Shown piece after piece: positions 18,323-27,311 of a DNA stretch of 64,000 bases (within the stretch, counting starts at the first letter, position 1; each line of letters opens with the position of its first letter). The stretch is taken from positions 1 to 64,000 of the forward strand of contig NZ_BCTW01000003.1 of the NCBI RefSeq assembly GCF_001590965.1. The letters are read 5' to 3'. The DNA is from Novosphingobium lentum NBRC 107847. GTDB lineage: Bacteria; Pseudomonadota; Alphaproteobacteria; Sphingomonadales; Sphingomonadaceae. The translations under genes were made by a program, and so were the position numbers. Below the pieces are notes generated by a model. That model did no database searches, was not told the origin of the DNA, and saw only the letters and a program-made list of their open reading frames with translations.

Positions 18323-18342
18323 GCAATTGCACCTTAGGCCAA
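18323..18342 (-). promoter_or_regulatory. Candidate regulator site 5 of the PQQ island
   Basis: Minus strand TTGGCCTAAGGTGCAATTGC, 19 of 20 bases identical to the site at 9874-9893. It lies 78 bases before the aldehyde dehydrogenase start. The rest of the 18245-18509 gap shows no other gene. Confidence 0.65.
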
Positions 18343-18494
18343 GTCGCGACGATGCTGGTCGGTTACAGCCGCACTATCCGCAGCCGCAGGGCATTGGTGA
18401 TGACGCTGGGTTTCAACGATCATCCGAGCCGGGGTTGCTGCGTCGATATGCGGGCACATCGTGCCAAGCACGCCGGGTTAGGCGATCAGTCAGC

Positions 18495-18511
18495 AAACCG
18501 GCAATCGGTTT
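18495..18511 (-). terminator. Possible hairpin at the end of the P450 operon
   Basis: AAACCG and CGGTTT pair around a six-base segment overlapping the stop codon of the 18510 gene. Short and weak. Confidence 0.25.
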
Positions 18512-19649
18512 ACAGCAGGCTCCAGCCCTTTTCGCCCCGCGCGCAGGCTTCGTAGGCGTCGGGCTCGAGCGGCTGGAGGATGCCGGTGGTTTCCTCTCCG
18601 TCGCAGCGGATGCGGCAGTGGTGTTCATCCAGCCCGCGCAGGCGCAGCCGCACGGCAGGGTCTGTAAGATCGAAACGATCGCCCTGAACCACATTCTCGC
18701 CGATAAAATCACCTTGCCAGATCGTTCCGTCGGGGGATCCGCCGTACAGGCCGCTGGTCATGTAAACGGTCTGGTTGCCGATCCGCTCGTAGTGGACGCG
18801 CTTCACGCTGCCGTCGTCGAGCGTGTAGTCGATTTCCCCTTCGAGGAAGACCTTGGTATCGGGTTCGAAGCGCAGCCGGCGATCGACCTTGCGGACTTTG
18901 CCATGCCGGGCGCGCGCATCGCCGTAGCGGTACAGCACGATCGGTCCCCAGATCGCGAAATCGGCAAACTGGACCCAGTTGCCGCCGATCCAGCCGGCCT
19001 TGGGCGCCGTGCCATCGGCCTGGAAGCGCGGTCCGCCGACGCCGCGTCCGATGCCCCAGTGCCGGTCGCGCGTGCCGCGTCCTTCGGCGCGTGAAAGCTC
19101 GATCCGTTCGTTGCCGACCTGGACCCAGCCGTGGACTTCGCCGAAGCTTTCGAACCCGGCCGTGACGTGGCGCTGTCCGCCGGCCGGCGTGCCGTGGTCC
19201 AGCGATCCGTAGGCGGCGCGGTACATCTGGCGATGGGTGTCGTACCAGGTCAGGTCGAAACCGATGCCCATCGCGTTTTGGGCAAGAACGTGGCGCCACT
19301 CGCGCATGCCCGAAACGATGGTGGGCTGGATCGGGCCGACGTGGATGTTGCCGCGGTTGGCGCCGATGCGGCGGAACGCGCGCACCGCCGTCTGCACCCC
19401 GCGCAAGGTCACGATGGCATAGGCCTCGGCCGTGTCGAGGTTGGGATAGAAACTGCCGCCGGTCGCGACCATCAGATCGCCGGTCTGGTCGTGGAACACG
19501 TTCCAGTGCCGCTCGAAAAAGCGCGGGTCGGTGGTGTAGGCGACGCGGATCGGATCGGGCGTCTGGTGGATCAGGTGATCGTCGAGCGGGGACAGCGGAA
19601 ACTGCTCGGCAAAGTGGCCATCGGCCTCGAACGCCCAATCGTGTGTCAT
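18510..19649 (-). CDS. Conserved protein of unknown function in a P450 operon
   Basis: A 379-residue soluble protein that I cannot assign firmly. It is rich in aromatic residues and in paired strands such as HGWVQVGNERIEL, KVFLEGEIDYTLDDG and GNQTVYMTSGLYGG, which suggests a large beta-barrel or lipocalin/AttH-like hydrolase or carrier. Uncharacterised proteins with this look recur in sphingomonad and actinobacterial steroid or aromatic gene clusters. There is no signal peptide. It is the third gene of the TetR-P450 operon, starting 13 bases after the P450 stop, so it may handle the same hydrophobic substrate. Confidence 0.75.
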   Translation of the reverse strand: MTHDWAFEADGHFAEQFPLSPLDDHLIHQTPDPIRVAYTTDPRFFERHWNVFHDQTGDLMVATGGSFYPNLDTAEAYAIVTLRGVQTAVRAFRRIGANRGNIHVGPIQPTIVSGMREWRHVLAQNAMGIGFDLTWYDTHRQMYRAAYGSLDHGTPAGGQRHVTAGFESFGEVHGWVQVGNERIELSRAEGRGTRDRHWGIGRGVGGPRFQADGTAPKAGWIGGNWVQFADFAIWGPIVLYRYGDARARHGKVRKVDRRLRFEPDTKVFLEGEIDYTLDDGSVKRVHYERIGNQTVYMTSGLYGGSPDGTIWQGDFIGENVVQGDRFDLTDPAVRLRLRGLDEHHCRIRCDGEETTGILQPLEPDAYEACARGEKGWSLL

Positions 19650-19662
19650 GCCGGGGCGTTCG

Positions 19663-20889
19663 TCATTTCAGGCGCAACGGCAGCCGGGTGGGGCCGCGCG
19701 TGACCATCGAATTGATCCAGTCGATCGACCCGGTCGGTTCGGCCATCTCGATGCTGGAATAACGTTCGAGCAGGGCATTGAGCACGATCTGCCCTTCGAT
19801 CCGTGCCAGTGGCGTGCCCAGGCAGAAATGCGGCCCTTTGCCGAACGCCATGTGCGGATTGGGATTGCGCGTGATATCCAGCGTGTCCGGATCGTCGAAC
19901 ACGTCGGCATCGCGATTGGCGGACAGCAGCATGAAGAACACCCGCTCACCGGCGGTGAGTTGCTTGCCGCCCAGTTCGGTGTCTTCCTTCACGATGCGGC
20001 CTATCGACAGGATCGGGCTGTCGTAGCGCAGGAATTCCTCCACTGCCGTCACCATCCTGCCGGGGTCGGCGCGCAAGGCGGCCGCCGCATCCGGATTGTG
20101 CGCCAGCGCCATCAGCGAATTGTTGATGAGGTTGGCGGTCGTCTCGTGCCCGCCGTTCAGCACCATCATCAGGCAGCCGACAAGCTCGTCGTCATTCAGG
20201 CGGTGCCCCTCGACTTCCGAGAAGACCAGCTGCGACAGCATGTCGGTGCCCGGTTCGATCCGCCGCCGCGCGATCAGTTCCTTGAACAGCGTTGCCATGG
20301 CGTGCGCGCCGCGCCGGGCGCGCTCATACTTGTCGGGCACGCCGCGCGCGCTGCCGATGAACAGCATCATGTCGTCCGACCACCCCTTGACCTCGAGCAG
20401 CCGGGTGCGATCGACGCCCATCAGTTCCATCACCACCATGCCGGGCAGCAGGATCGAAAAGTTGGGCAGGATGTCGATCACATCGCCCTGCGGCATACGG
20501 TCGAGCAGCATGTGGGTGAGGCTCGACACGGTATCGCGCATCGCCTCGAACGTCGGCAGGTTCAGCACTTGTGCCATGTGCCGCCGCAACCGGGTGTGAT
20601 CGGGCGGATCGCGGAACACCATCCAGCTGTTGAGATAGCGCAGCACTTCCTCGGCAGATGTCAGCGCAGCGGCGGGCAGGTGCTTGCGCACGCCGCCCAG
20701 CCGTTCGGCCGAATAGACCTCGCTGTCGGTCAGCGCGTCGGTGATATCGTCATAACCGGTGACCACCCAGCCCGACATCGGCTCGCTCCAGTGCACCGGG
20801 TCTTCCTCGCGCAGGCGCGCAAAGATCGGATGCGGATTGCGCAGCGTGGCCGGATCGGCGGGGTCGTAAGTCAGTTCATCGACACTCAT
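19663..20889 (-). CDS. Cytochrome P450
   Basis: A 408-residue soluble bacterial P450. The I-helix motif NGGHETT carries Glu249-Thr250 as the acid/alcohol pair for oxygen activation. The ERR triad region and the haem loop FGKGPHFCLG with Cys356 are intact. It presumably hydroxylates the cluster's hydrocarbon-like or acid substrate. The nearest electron partners are the ferredoxin at 47689 and the flavin/iron-sulfur reductase at 24990; neither is adjacent. It is co-transcribed with the TetR gene upstream and the unknown gene downstream. Confidence 0.93.
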   Translation of the reverse strand: MSVDELTYDPADPATLRNPHPIFARLREEDPVHWSEPMSGWVVTGYDDITDALTDSEVYSAERLGGVRKHLPAAALTSAEEVLRYLNSWMVFRDPPDHTRLRRHMAQVLNLPTFEAMRDTVSSLTHMLLDRMPQGDVIDILPNFSILLPGMVVMELMGVDRTRLLEVKGWSDDMMLFIGSARGVPDKYERARRGAHAMATLFKELIARRRIEPGTDMLSQLVFSEVEGHRLNDDELVGCLMMVLNGGHETTANLINNSLMALAHNPDAAAALRADPGRMVTAVEEFLRYDSPILSIGRIVKEDTELGGKQLTAGERVFFMLLSANRDADVFDDPDTLDITRNPNPHMAFGKGPHFCLGTPLARIEGQIVLNALLERYSSIEMAEPTGSIDWINSMVTRGPTRLPLRLK

Positions 20890-20902
20890 GGCGAAATCGG
20901 CT

Positions 20903-21553
20903 CTAGCTTGAGGGAAGCGGCCGCAGCCGCGAGAAGATCAGGTCCAGCTGTTCCGCCAGGATCGCATCGCGCGGCCGGTCCCGGAACGCGTAGCCCTTGA
21001 GCGCGCGCATGTGCGACAGCAGGATGATCTCATGCGCCAGCAGCCGGTCATCGACCGCGCGAAATTCATCCACCGCCACCCCGGCGCGGATCAGGTCGCT
21101 GAAATATTCGGCGAGGTGGTGCTCCTCGCTGCGGTAGCGCTTCTTGGCCGTTTCGCTGAACGACTGGTATTCGCGATAGGCGACGAGGATCGACGCGGAG
21201 GAATCCCAGTGGCGCAGCCAGTACACGCGGATCGCCGCGTCCAGCTTTGCCGGTACGCCCTGGACTTTGCCGGCGGCCGCTTTCATTTCTTCGAGCAAAT
21301 CGAGATTGATCTCGTCACAGACCATTTCGAGCAGGTCGCTTTTGGTCGAGATGTGCCGGTAAAGTCCGCCGATGCTCATCGACGCGCGTTCGGCCACCTC
21401 GTTCACCGAAATGGCGTCGAAACCGCGTTCCTGGATGAGTTGCATGACCACTTCGGACAAATGACGGCGGCGTTGGCGCGCACGTTCCTGGCGGACTCCG
21501 CGCGGTTTGCCGGTATCCTGCCCATCCTCGATCTTCTTGGGCCTTACCGCCAT
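20903..21553 (-). CDS. TetR-family regulator (regulon A)
   Basis: A 216-residue TetR regulator. The helix-turn-helix (about 30-75) reads ERGFDAISVNEVAERASMSIGGLYRHISTKSDLL. The frame is open to 21646, but the ATG at 21553 is preceded by GGGA and lies just past the palindrome at 21568-21583; the longer reading would place the operator inside the coding region. As first gene of a TetR-P450 operon it is probably autoregulated. Four copies of the palindrome occur at promoters of neighbouring catabolic genes, defining a local regulon. The ligand is likely a pathway acyl-CoA or the substrate. Confidence 0.88.
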   Translation of the reverse strand: MAVRPKKIEDGQDTGKPRGVRQERARQRRRHLSEVVMQLIQERGFDAISVNEVAERASMSIGGLYRHISTKSDLLEMVCDEINLDLLEEMKAAAGKVQGVPAKLDAAIRVYWLRHWDSSASILVAYREYQSFSETAKKRYRSEEHHLAEYFSDLIRAGVAVDEFRAVDDRLLAHEIILLSHMRALKGYAFRDRPRDAILAEQLDLIFSRLRPLPSS

Positions 21554-21567
21554 GATTGTCCCGTAAA

Positions 21568-21583
21568 ATGAGCGAGCGCTCGC
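21568..21583. promoter_or_regulatory. Regulon A operator 1 (TetR-P450 promoter)
   Basis: ATGAGCGAGCGCTCGC, containing the perfect 12-bp palindrome GCGAGCGCTCGC. It lies 15 bases upstream of the TetR start and downstream of the probable -10 box. It matches the other three copies at 21726, 28985 and 29134. Confidence 0.65.
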
Positions 21584-21593
21584 GAGATGGAAA

Positions 21594-21622
21594 GCTATGC
21601 CAAACGACCGGCACTTCGTCAA
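21594..21622 (-). promoter_or_regulatory. Probable sigma-70 promoter of the TetR-P450 operon
   Basis: Minus strand TTGACG, 17-base spacer, CATAGC. The operator follows about ten bases downstream, a position suited to repression. Confidence 0.45.
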
Positions 21623-21693
21623 CCAAGCACGAGAAATTGTCCGCATGCACCGGATTTGTGAGCGGTGTGATAAAGCACTTCGTCTGCATCGCG

Positions 21694-21722
21694 TTGACGA
21701 TCCGGATCGGCGAGACTATAAA
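21694..21722 (+). promoter_or_regulatory. Sigma-70 promoter of the acyl-CoA synthetase gene
   Basis: TTGACG, 17-base spacer, TATAAA. This is one of the best promoters in the window and is followed after three bases by a regulon A operator. Confidence 0.65.
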
Positions 21723-21725
21723 AAG

Positions 21726-21741
21726 TGAGTAACCGCTCGCA
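21726..21741. promoter_or_regulatory. Regulon A operator 2 (acyl-CoA synthetase promoter)
   Basis: GTGAGTAACCGCTCGC, directly downstream of the -10 box TATAAA. It shares GAG at positions 3-5 and GCTCGC at the end with the other operators. Confidence 0.6.
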
Positions 21742-21789
21742 AAATACACGATGAGCTTGGACTGACGTCCTAAGGGGTTGAGGAAGCGC

Positions 21790-23358
21790 ATGGCATTGCC
21801 GGTCTACGAACACGATCACTTATGCGTGGATGCCATCGCCCACAACGCGCGTTTCTACCGCGCGCGGACGGCAGTGGTGTGCGGGCCGGACCGGTTGACG
21901 TGGCAAGAGCTGGACCGCAAGGTGAACCAGACCGCCAATGCGCTGATCGGGCTGGGCTGCACCAAGGGCACCAAAGTGTGCATGTTCATGCCCAACGCGA
22001 TCGAATCGTTCGTGCTGTTCTGGGGAACGGTGAAAGCCGGGGGCGTGATCGTGCCGCTGAACCTCATGCTCGATGGCGCGTCGCTGGCGCGGCTGGCCAC
22101 GGCATCGGAGGGCGTGCTGATCTTCGCCAACGCCGGTTCGCGCGCGCAAATCGACGCGGTGCGGGGCGAACTGCCGAATATTCGGGCCGACGGGTTCTAC
22201 CTGTTCGGCGGTGCCGCTGCCAAAACCGCCGATGGCTGGGCCGATGCCGACGCGCTCGTCGCGGCCGCGTCTCCGGCGCCGCCGCCGGTCAAGGTGGATG
22301 CTGCCGATGCGATGACGATCATCTACACATCGGGCACCACCGGCACGCCCAAGGGCATCGAACACAGCCACTTCGGCCGGCTCAACTATGCTTATGGATT
22401 CGGTGCGGGGCTGGAGATCGGTCGTTACTCGGTCGCGATCTGCGCGACGCCGATCTATGCCTCGGGCACGTGGATCACGATGCTGCCAACGCTCTACAAC
22501 GGCGGCAAGATCGTGCTGCTGCCCAAGTTCACGCCGGCTGCGTTTCTCGATGCCGTGGCCGATGAAGGCGGCACCCACAGCTTCATGGTCCCGGCGATGT
22601 ACGTGTCGATCCTGCAGCATGCGGACCGGTCGCGCGACGCCTCCACGCTCAAGGTGCTGGTCAGCGCGGGCCAAACCATGACGATGGCGACGCGCGAGCA
22701 GCTCGCCGCGCGTTTTCCCGCAGCGGGTATCTACGAAGTCTACGGGATGACCGAAGGGTTCTTCACCATCGCCACGCCTGCCGATTTCGCGCGCGGCAAG
22801 CGCAACACCGTCGGCATGCCGGGCTTTCTCGAAGACATCCGCATCGTGGGCGAGGATGACGCCGAATTGGCCACCAATGCGACCGGCGAGATCGTCGCTT
22901 ACGGTCCCGGCATGATGAACGGCTATTATGGCCGGCCCGATCTCACCGAGGAGACCGTGTGGGTCAGTCCTGCCGGCCGTACCTATCTGCGCAGCGGCGA
23001 TCTGGGCCACATCGATGACGATGGCTTCCTCTACGTTTCGGGCCGGAAGAAGGACATGATCAAGTCCGGCGGCATCAACATCTATGCGGTCGATATCGAG
23101 GAAGTGCTGATGGCGCACGAGGCGGTCGGCGAAGTCGCGGTGATCGGCATTCCCGACGAGCGCTGGACCGAAACGCCGATTGCGGTGGTGGCGTTGCGGC
23201 CGGGCAGTGCGCTGGGCGAAGACGAACTGCTGACATGGACCAATGCGCGTCTCGCCAAGTACCAGCGCCTGACACGCGTGGTGTTCGCCGACGATTTCCC
23301 CCGCGCCACGTACGGCAAGATCCAGAAGGACAAGCTGCGCGAGACGTATGGCGGGTAG
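21790..23358 (+). CDS. Acyl-CoA synthetase / acid-CoA ligase
   Basis: A 522-residue ANL-superfamily adenylating enzyme. Motifs: P-loop YTSGTTGTPKG, YEVYGMTEG, YLRSGDLGHID, and the hinge/catalytic region SGRKKDMIKSGG with the C-terminal Lys in YGKIQKDKL. I place the start at the ATG at 21790, after GAGGAAG; a TTG start at 21778 is possible. It activates a carboxylic acid to its CoA thioester in the cytoplasm. It is divergent from the TetR-P450 operon and has its own operator, so it belongs to regulon A. The acid is unknown; its siblings lie at 39910 and 45633. Confidence 0.9.
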   Translation: MALPVYEHDHLCVDAIAHNARFYRARTAVVCGPDRLTWQELDRKVNQTANALIGLGCTKGTKVCMFMPNAIESFVLFWGTVKAGGVIVPLNLMLDGASLARLATASEGVLIFANAGSRAQIDAVRGELPNIRADGFYLFGGAAAKTADGWADADALVAAASPAPPPVKVDAADAMTIIYTSGTTGTPKGIEHSHFGRLNYAYGFGAGLEIGRYSVAICATPIYASGTWITMLPTLYNGGKIVLLPKFTPAAFLDAVADEGGTHSFMVPAMYVSILQHADRSRDASTLKVLVSAGQTMTMATREQLAARFPAAGIYEVYGMTEGFFTIATPADFARGKRNTVGMPGFLEDIRIVGEDDAELATNATGEIVAYGPGMMNGYYGRPDLTEETVWVSPAGRTYLRSGDLGHIDDDGFLYVSGRKKDMIKSGGINIYAVDIEEVLMAHEAVGEVAVIGIPDERWTETPIAVVALRPGSALGEDELLTWTNARLAKYQRLTRVVFADDFPRATYGKIQKDKLRETYGG

Positions 23359-23366
23359 CCGGGCCG

Positions 23367-24968
23367 CTACAGCCCCGCGATCGTCAGCAGCGAGCCGGTC
23401 TCGTCGCCGCCGATCGCGATCCTGCCGTCGGGCAGGGCGGCAATGTCGGCAAACGGCAACAGCGGCCCCGGCATCAAACCGGCAATCCCCGGCAGAACGT
23501 TGATCTTCATCCCGCTGTGTGCGCCAACCGGCAGGCCGGTGGCCACGACGCTGTTTGCACTGCCGTCGCCCGCAATCGCGTGTAGTTGCCCGGTGCCGCG
23601 ATCCAGCGCGTAGATCGTGCCGTTTGCGGCGGTCACGCCATGCGGATCGGACAGACCGTCGAGCACCACCGATTGCTCGCCCGGCGTCAGATGGAGCACA
23701 CGGCCCGCGCCGGCTTCGGACACGATGGCCGAGCCATCGGCGTTGACGTGCACGCCGGTCGGCCGATCGAGCCCGCTGGCCAGCGTGGACACGCTGCCGT
23801 CGGGTGCGATCGAAAGTACGCGGCCAGCACCGGCCTCGCACACGATCACCGTGCCGTCTGCGGCGCAGGCAAGGCCCATCGCCTGATCCAGTCCCTCAAG
23901 CAGGGCAACGGCTTCGCTGCCGGGAACAAAGCGCGTGACCTGGCCTGCGCTGTTGGTCGAAAGGATCGCGCCGTCGCCCGCCACCGCCGCGCCGCGCACG
24001 TATCCCGGAAAGCCGTGATGGAGCAGCATGGCGGGCCGCTCGACCGTGCCCGCGCCATCGATCATGGCAAAGCTCATGCCATCGGCCACGACGAGCTTGC
24101 CTGCTGCGTCGCAGGCCATGCCGAACGGGCCGCACAAGCCGCCCGTCACCGCCTGCCGCTGCTGCCCGTCCGGCGCGATTTCGACCACGCCACCGTCGGT
24201 GAAGTGCGACACGAACATCCGCCCGTCGGGCGCGAACGCGAGGTTGTCGATGCCAAAGGCGACGCGCGCCAGTTCGCTCGTCCGCCCCGTTGCGGGATCG
24301 ATGCGGGTCACCTTGCCGCTGCCCGATTCGACCACGAACAGCCGACCCGCGGCGTCCCATTTCACGGCGGTGGGAATATCCAGCCCGCCCACGACTTTCT
24401 CGGGCACGCCGTTTTCCAGCGCGACGCGCCACACTTCGCCCAGCGGCACCAGCGGGAAGTACAACATCCCGTCCGGGCCAAGGCACAGCGCGTTGGGCAT
24501 CATCAGGTTGGACGCGATCAGGCGCGGGGGGGAGCCATCGGCATAAAGCTCCCAGATCCGCCCTTCGGGATTGAACTCGCTCATGAAAATGCGGTCGCCG
24601 TGCACGGTTACGCCGTTGGCCACGGGAACATCGCCCGCGATCACCTCGATCTTGCCGTTGGGGCGGATCGCGCTGACCCGCGCGCTCATCACTTCGGTGA
24701 TGAACAGGTTGCCGTGGCTGTCGAACGCCAGATCATCGGGCGCGACGATCGCGCCGCCGGCGCCGGAAATCACCTCGGCGATGCCGCTGGTGAGGTCCAC
24801 CGCGCTGACTTGCCCACCGAACGCCTGCGCCACATACAGCCGCCCGTCCGGTCCCCAGCGCATGCCGTTGGCGCCGATCAAGGCCGCCGGTCCGACCAGA
24901 GTCTCGATCCTGCGACCGGGAGCGGCAGGCGGGTTGGCGGATGGTTGTCCCAAGCGATCGCGTGACAT
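23367..24968 (-). CDS. NHL/SMP-30-like beta-propeller protein
   Basis: A 533-residue protein of about ten repeats of the type MRWGPDGRLYVAQAFGGQVSAV or VSEAGAGRVLHLTP, i.e. an NHL or SMP-30/gluconolactonase-like propeller. No signal peptide is visible, so it is probably cytoplasmic. Such folds include lactonases and other hydrolases; after the Baeyer-Villiger step predicted in this cluster a lactonase would be useful, but calcium-binding catalytic residues cannot be confirmed by eye. It is the last gene of the six-gene operon that begins at 28881. The ATG is preceded by AGAGGA. Confidence 0.75.
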   Translation of the reverse strand: MSRDRLGQPSANPPAAPGRRIETLVGPAALIGANGMRWGPDGRLYVAQAFGGQVSAVDLTSGIAEVISGAGGAIVAPDDLAFDSHGNLFITEVMSARVSAIRPNGKIEVIAGDVPVANGVTVHGDRIFMSEFNPEGRIWELYADGSPPRLIASNLMMPNALCLGPDGMLYFPLVPLGEVWRVALENGVPEKVVGGLDIPTAVKWDAAGRLFVVESGSGKVTRIDPATGRTSELARVAFGIDNLAFAPDGRMFVSHFTDGGVVEIAPDGQQRQAVTGGLCGPFGMACDAAGKLVVADGMSFAMIDGAGTVERPAMLLHHGFPGYVRGAAVAGDGAILSTNSAGQVTRFVPGSEAVALLEGLDQAMGLACAADGTVIVCEAGAGRVLSIAPDGSVSTLASGLDRPTGVHVNADGSAIVSEAGAGRVLHLTPGEQSVVLDGLSDPHGVTAANGTIYALDRGTGQLHAIAGDGSANSVVATGLPVGAHSGMKINVLPGIAGLMPGPLLPFADIAALPDGRIAIGGDETGSLLTIAGL

Positions 24969-24989
24969 GCGTTGTTCCTCTTCCAGACC

Positions 24990-25931
24990 TCAGACGTCGA
25001 GCACCAGCCGTGGCGAAAGAGCGCGCGAACAGCACACCATGATCCGCTTGCCCTCTGCGCGCTGTTTCGGGCGCAAGAAGGAATCGCGATGGTCGGGTTC
25101 GCCATCGAGCAGCTTGGTCACGCATGTGCCGCAGGTGCCTTCGTTGCACGAGCGGGGAATGTGCACGCCCACCGCTTCCAGTGCATCGGCAATGGTCTGG
25201 TCGGCAGGCACCGCCACGACGATGCCCTTGCGCTTCAGTTCCACCTCGAAGGCGCTGTCGATGATGCCCGGCGCCTGTTCCTTGGGCCGGAACCGTTCGA
25301 TCTGCAGCGCATCCTCGGGCCAGCTGGCGCACCATGCCTCGACCGCCTTGATCAGCGGCTCGGGTCCGCAGCAATAGACGACTTTGCCGGGTCGATATGC
25401 GCCGATGAAGCCCGCCAGATCGAGCAGGCCATGCGCGTCCTCTGGCCGGACCGCCACGTTCTCGCCATGGCGGGCCAGCCGTTCGAGGTACGCCATGCTG
25501 CCCCCCGTACGGCCACCGTAGAGCATTCGCCAGCGCTTGCCCTGCCGGTCGAGCGCTTCGGCCATCGTCAGCAGCGGGGTAATGCCGATACCGCCAGCGA
25601 TCAGCAGGGTTTCCTCCGCCGCGACCAGCGGGAAGTTGTTGCGGATCGCCTCGATGGTCAGCGTGTCACCCGGTGCAACGGCGTCATGCAGCCGCTCCGA
25701 TCCGCCCCGGCTGGCCGGTTCGCGCAACACCGCAAAATTGAGCATCTGCCGATCAGCCGGATCGCCGCACAGCGAATACTGGCGCGACAGGCCGGGGGCG
25801 AGCACGACGTCGATGTGGGCGCCGGGCTGCCATTCGGGAAAGTCCGCGCCGCTGTCGCGCTGCAGCACGAACGACTTCACCCCGGATGCTTCCGTGCGGA
25901 TTTCGGCGATGCGCGCGGTGAAGGCGGTCAT
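24990..25931 (-). CDS. Phthalate-dioxygenase-type reductase (FMN + 2Fe-2S), VanB-like
   Basis: A 313-residue oxygenase reductase of class IA layout: flavin domain (about 1-100, RQYSLCGDP), NAD domain (about 105-225, LIAGGIGITPLLTMAEAL and YCCGPEPL) and a C-terminal plant-type ferredoxin with CNEGTCGTC plus a later Cys in MVCCSR. Such reductases feed Rieske monooxygenases (VanA, KshA and relatives). It is the only one in the window, so it may serve the three Rieske oxygenases encoded 25-36 kb away and perhaps P450s. Its start overlaps the DUF6285 stop by ATGA. Confidence 0.9.
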   Translation of the reverse strand: MTAFTARIAEIRTEASGVKSFVLQRDSGADFPEWQPGAHIDVVLAPGLSRQYSLCGDPADRQMLNFAVLREPASRGGSERLHDAVAPGDTLTIEAIRNNFPLVAAEETLLIAGGIGITPLLTMAEALDRQGKRWRMLYGGRTGGSMAYLERLARHGENVAVRPEDAHGLLDLAGFIGAYRPGKVVYCCGPEPLIKAVEAWCASWPEDALQIERFRPKEQAPGIIDSAFEVELKRKGIVVAVPADQTIADALEAVGVHIPRSCNEGTCGTCVTKLLDGEPDHRDSFLRPKQRAEGKRIMVCCSRALSPRLVLDV

Positions 25932-26317
25932 GGCGCGTCGCCCACGAACACGGAGTCACGCGCCGCCATACGGCGGAACAACGCTTCGATTTCGGCCGTC
26001 GGCTCCACCGCTTCGAGGCGCTCGTGAAGCGCAAGATTGTGCGCAGCCAGCGCGCGCAATTCCGGGTCGTTGTAGCCCGTTGGAGGTGCAGCGTCGGCGG
26101 CGTGCGGTATTCGATCCCCCAGCACCGCTTCGATATCCGCCGTGTCGGCCACCAGATGCGCCTGGGCCAGATCCCACGTCCGCTCGAGCCGACCGAGCAA
26201 GTGCAGCGCGGCCTTCAACTGCGCCTGCGCCGGTCCGCGGGGCAGGGCAGGCAGCACCGTCTCGGTCAGGCCCTTGCGCAAGCCTGCCAGCAGGTCGCCC
26301 GTGCTAGGCCGCTGCAT
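25928..26317 (-). CDS. Small helical protein, DUF6285-like
   Basis: A 129-residue mostly helical protein beginning MQRPSTGDLL. The ATG at 26317 has GGGAGG eight bases upstream. It overlaps the APH-like gene by 14 bases. I recognise the arrangement: a short DUF6285 protein next to an APH-family phosphotransferase is recurrent in actinobacterial and sphingomonad catabolic operons, often with an acyl-CoA dehydrogenase. Its function is unknown; it may be a partner subunit of the kinase-like protein. Confidence 0.7.
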   Translation of the reverse strand: MQRPSTGDLLAGLRKGLTETVLPALPRGPAQAQLKAALHLLGRLERTWDLAQAHLVADTADIEAVLGDRIPHAADAAPPTGYNDPELRALAAHNLALHERLEAVEPTAEIEALFRRMAARDSVFVGDAP

Positions 26318-27311
26318 CGCATACCTCCCAATCGGTGCTGTCGATCCAGTCCAGCGACCGTCGCACGCAGTCCGCCACTTTCGATGCGCGATCGATATGC
26401 CGCAAGTTGCTGGTCCCGCCCGAGGCAAAGCTGTGCGCCGCCGATACCGAGATCGTGGCGAACTTCACCTCGCTGAAGATGCGGTAGAACAATACCGAGG
26501 GGCGCGGCAGCGTGAAGCCTGCCGCTGTTTCATAGTCGGCAACGAAATCGTCGAGCGGCACGAACTTCGCCGGGCTCCACAGTGCGCGATAGATCCAGCC
26601 GATGTCCTCCGCCGGATCGCCGATATGCGCCATTTCCCAATCGAGCAGCGCATTGACGCGGCGTGCCTCGAACAGGAAATTGCCGGGCCGCAGATCGCCA
26701 TGGACGAGGGACAGGCGCGCCGGGGTCGGGACATGCGCCTTGAGCCAGCGGAACAACCAGGCGAGCACCGGCAGCGGCTCCAGCCGGTGTGCGCGGAAGG
26801 TCGCCTCCCAGCGCTCGATCTGCGCGAGCGCCGGATGGGCGGATGGCGTTGTCAGCCCAGCCGCAGCCCAGTCGAACCGGTGCAGCGTGGCCGTCGCCTC
26901 CGCCAGATCGAGCGTCAGCACCTTGCCGATCGCGGCGTCCTGCTGCGCAAGAAATTCGACCGCGCCTGCCGATCCGCCAATTCGTTCGAGCACGAGGGCA
27001 GGGCCACCGGTCACTGTTCCCGCCGCGTCGAGCGCGATGGCAGCCGGCGCGCACACGCCAGAACCATTGAGCGCCTGCAACACGCCAAACTCCGCCACGG
27101 TGTCGGAATCGACGTGCTTGGCCGCGATCTGGCTCAGCAGGATGCAGGGGCGGGTGGTGCCATCGGCCCACCGCGCATCGAACGACCAGGCGCGCCGCGC
27201 ATTGCCGCCGGACAGCGCCACGAGGTTATCCACCCGCACGGCGCCTTTGCCGGAGGCGAGCAACGTCTCCAGCGCAGCCTCCATCCGCGCGGTGTCCGCT
27301 TCAGGTGTCAT
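26304..27311 (-). CDS. APH-family phosphotransferase-like protein
   Basis: A 335-residue aminoglycoside-phosphotransferase/choline-kinase fold protein. The N-lobe has LSGGNARRAWSFDA; catalytic LVHGDLRPGNF and metal-binding LLDWEMAHIGDP are intact. Members in catabolic operons are not resistance enzymes; related domains are fused to ACAD10/11 acyl-CoA dehydrogenases and phosphorylate 4-hydroxy acids in lipid catabolism. That role, phosphorylating a hydroxyacyl-CoA intermediate, is plausible here. Its start overlaps the SDR stop (ATGA). Confidence 0.85.
   Translation of the reverse strand: MTPEADTARMEAALETLLASGKGAVRVDNLVALSGGNARRAWSFDARWADGTTRPCILLSQIAAKHVDSDTVAEFGVLQALNGSGVCAPAAIALDAAGTVTGGPALVLERIGGSAGAVEFLAQQDAAIGKVLTLDLAEATATLHRFDWAAAGLTTPSAHPALAQIERWEATFRAHRLEPLPVLAWLFRWLKAHVPTPARLSLVHGDLRPGNFLFEARRVNALLDWEMAHIGDPAEDIGWIYRALWSPAKFVPLDDFVADYETAAGFTLPRPSVLFYRIFSEVKFATISVSAAHSFASGGTSNLRHIDRASKVADCVRRSLDWIDSTDWEVCDAAA

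Noticed and set aside
21820-23841. A 673-codon minus-strand frame opposite the acyl-CoA synthetase
   Set aside because: Low-complexity Arg/Gly-rich composition and full overlap with a gene carrying all ANL motifs.
26304-27311. Calling the APH-like proteins antibiotic resistance genes
   Set aside because: Their operon context with hydratase, SDR and DUF6285 genes is catabolic; no resistance-type specificity can be claimed.
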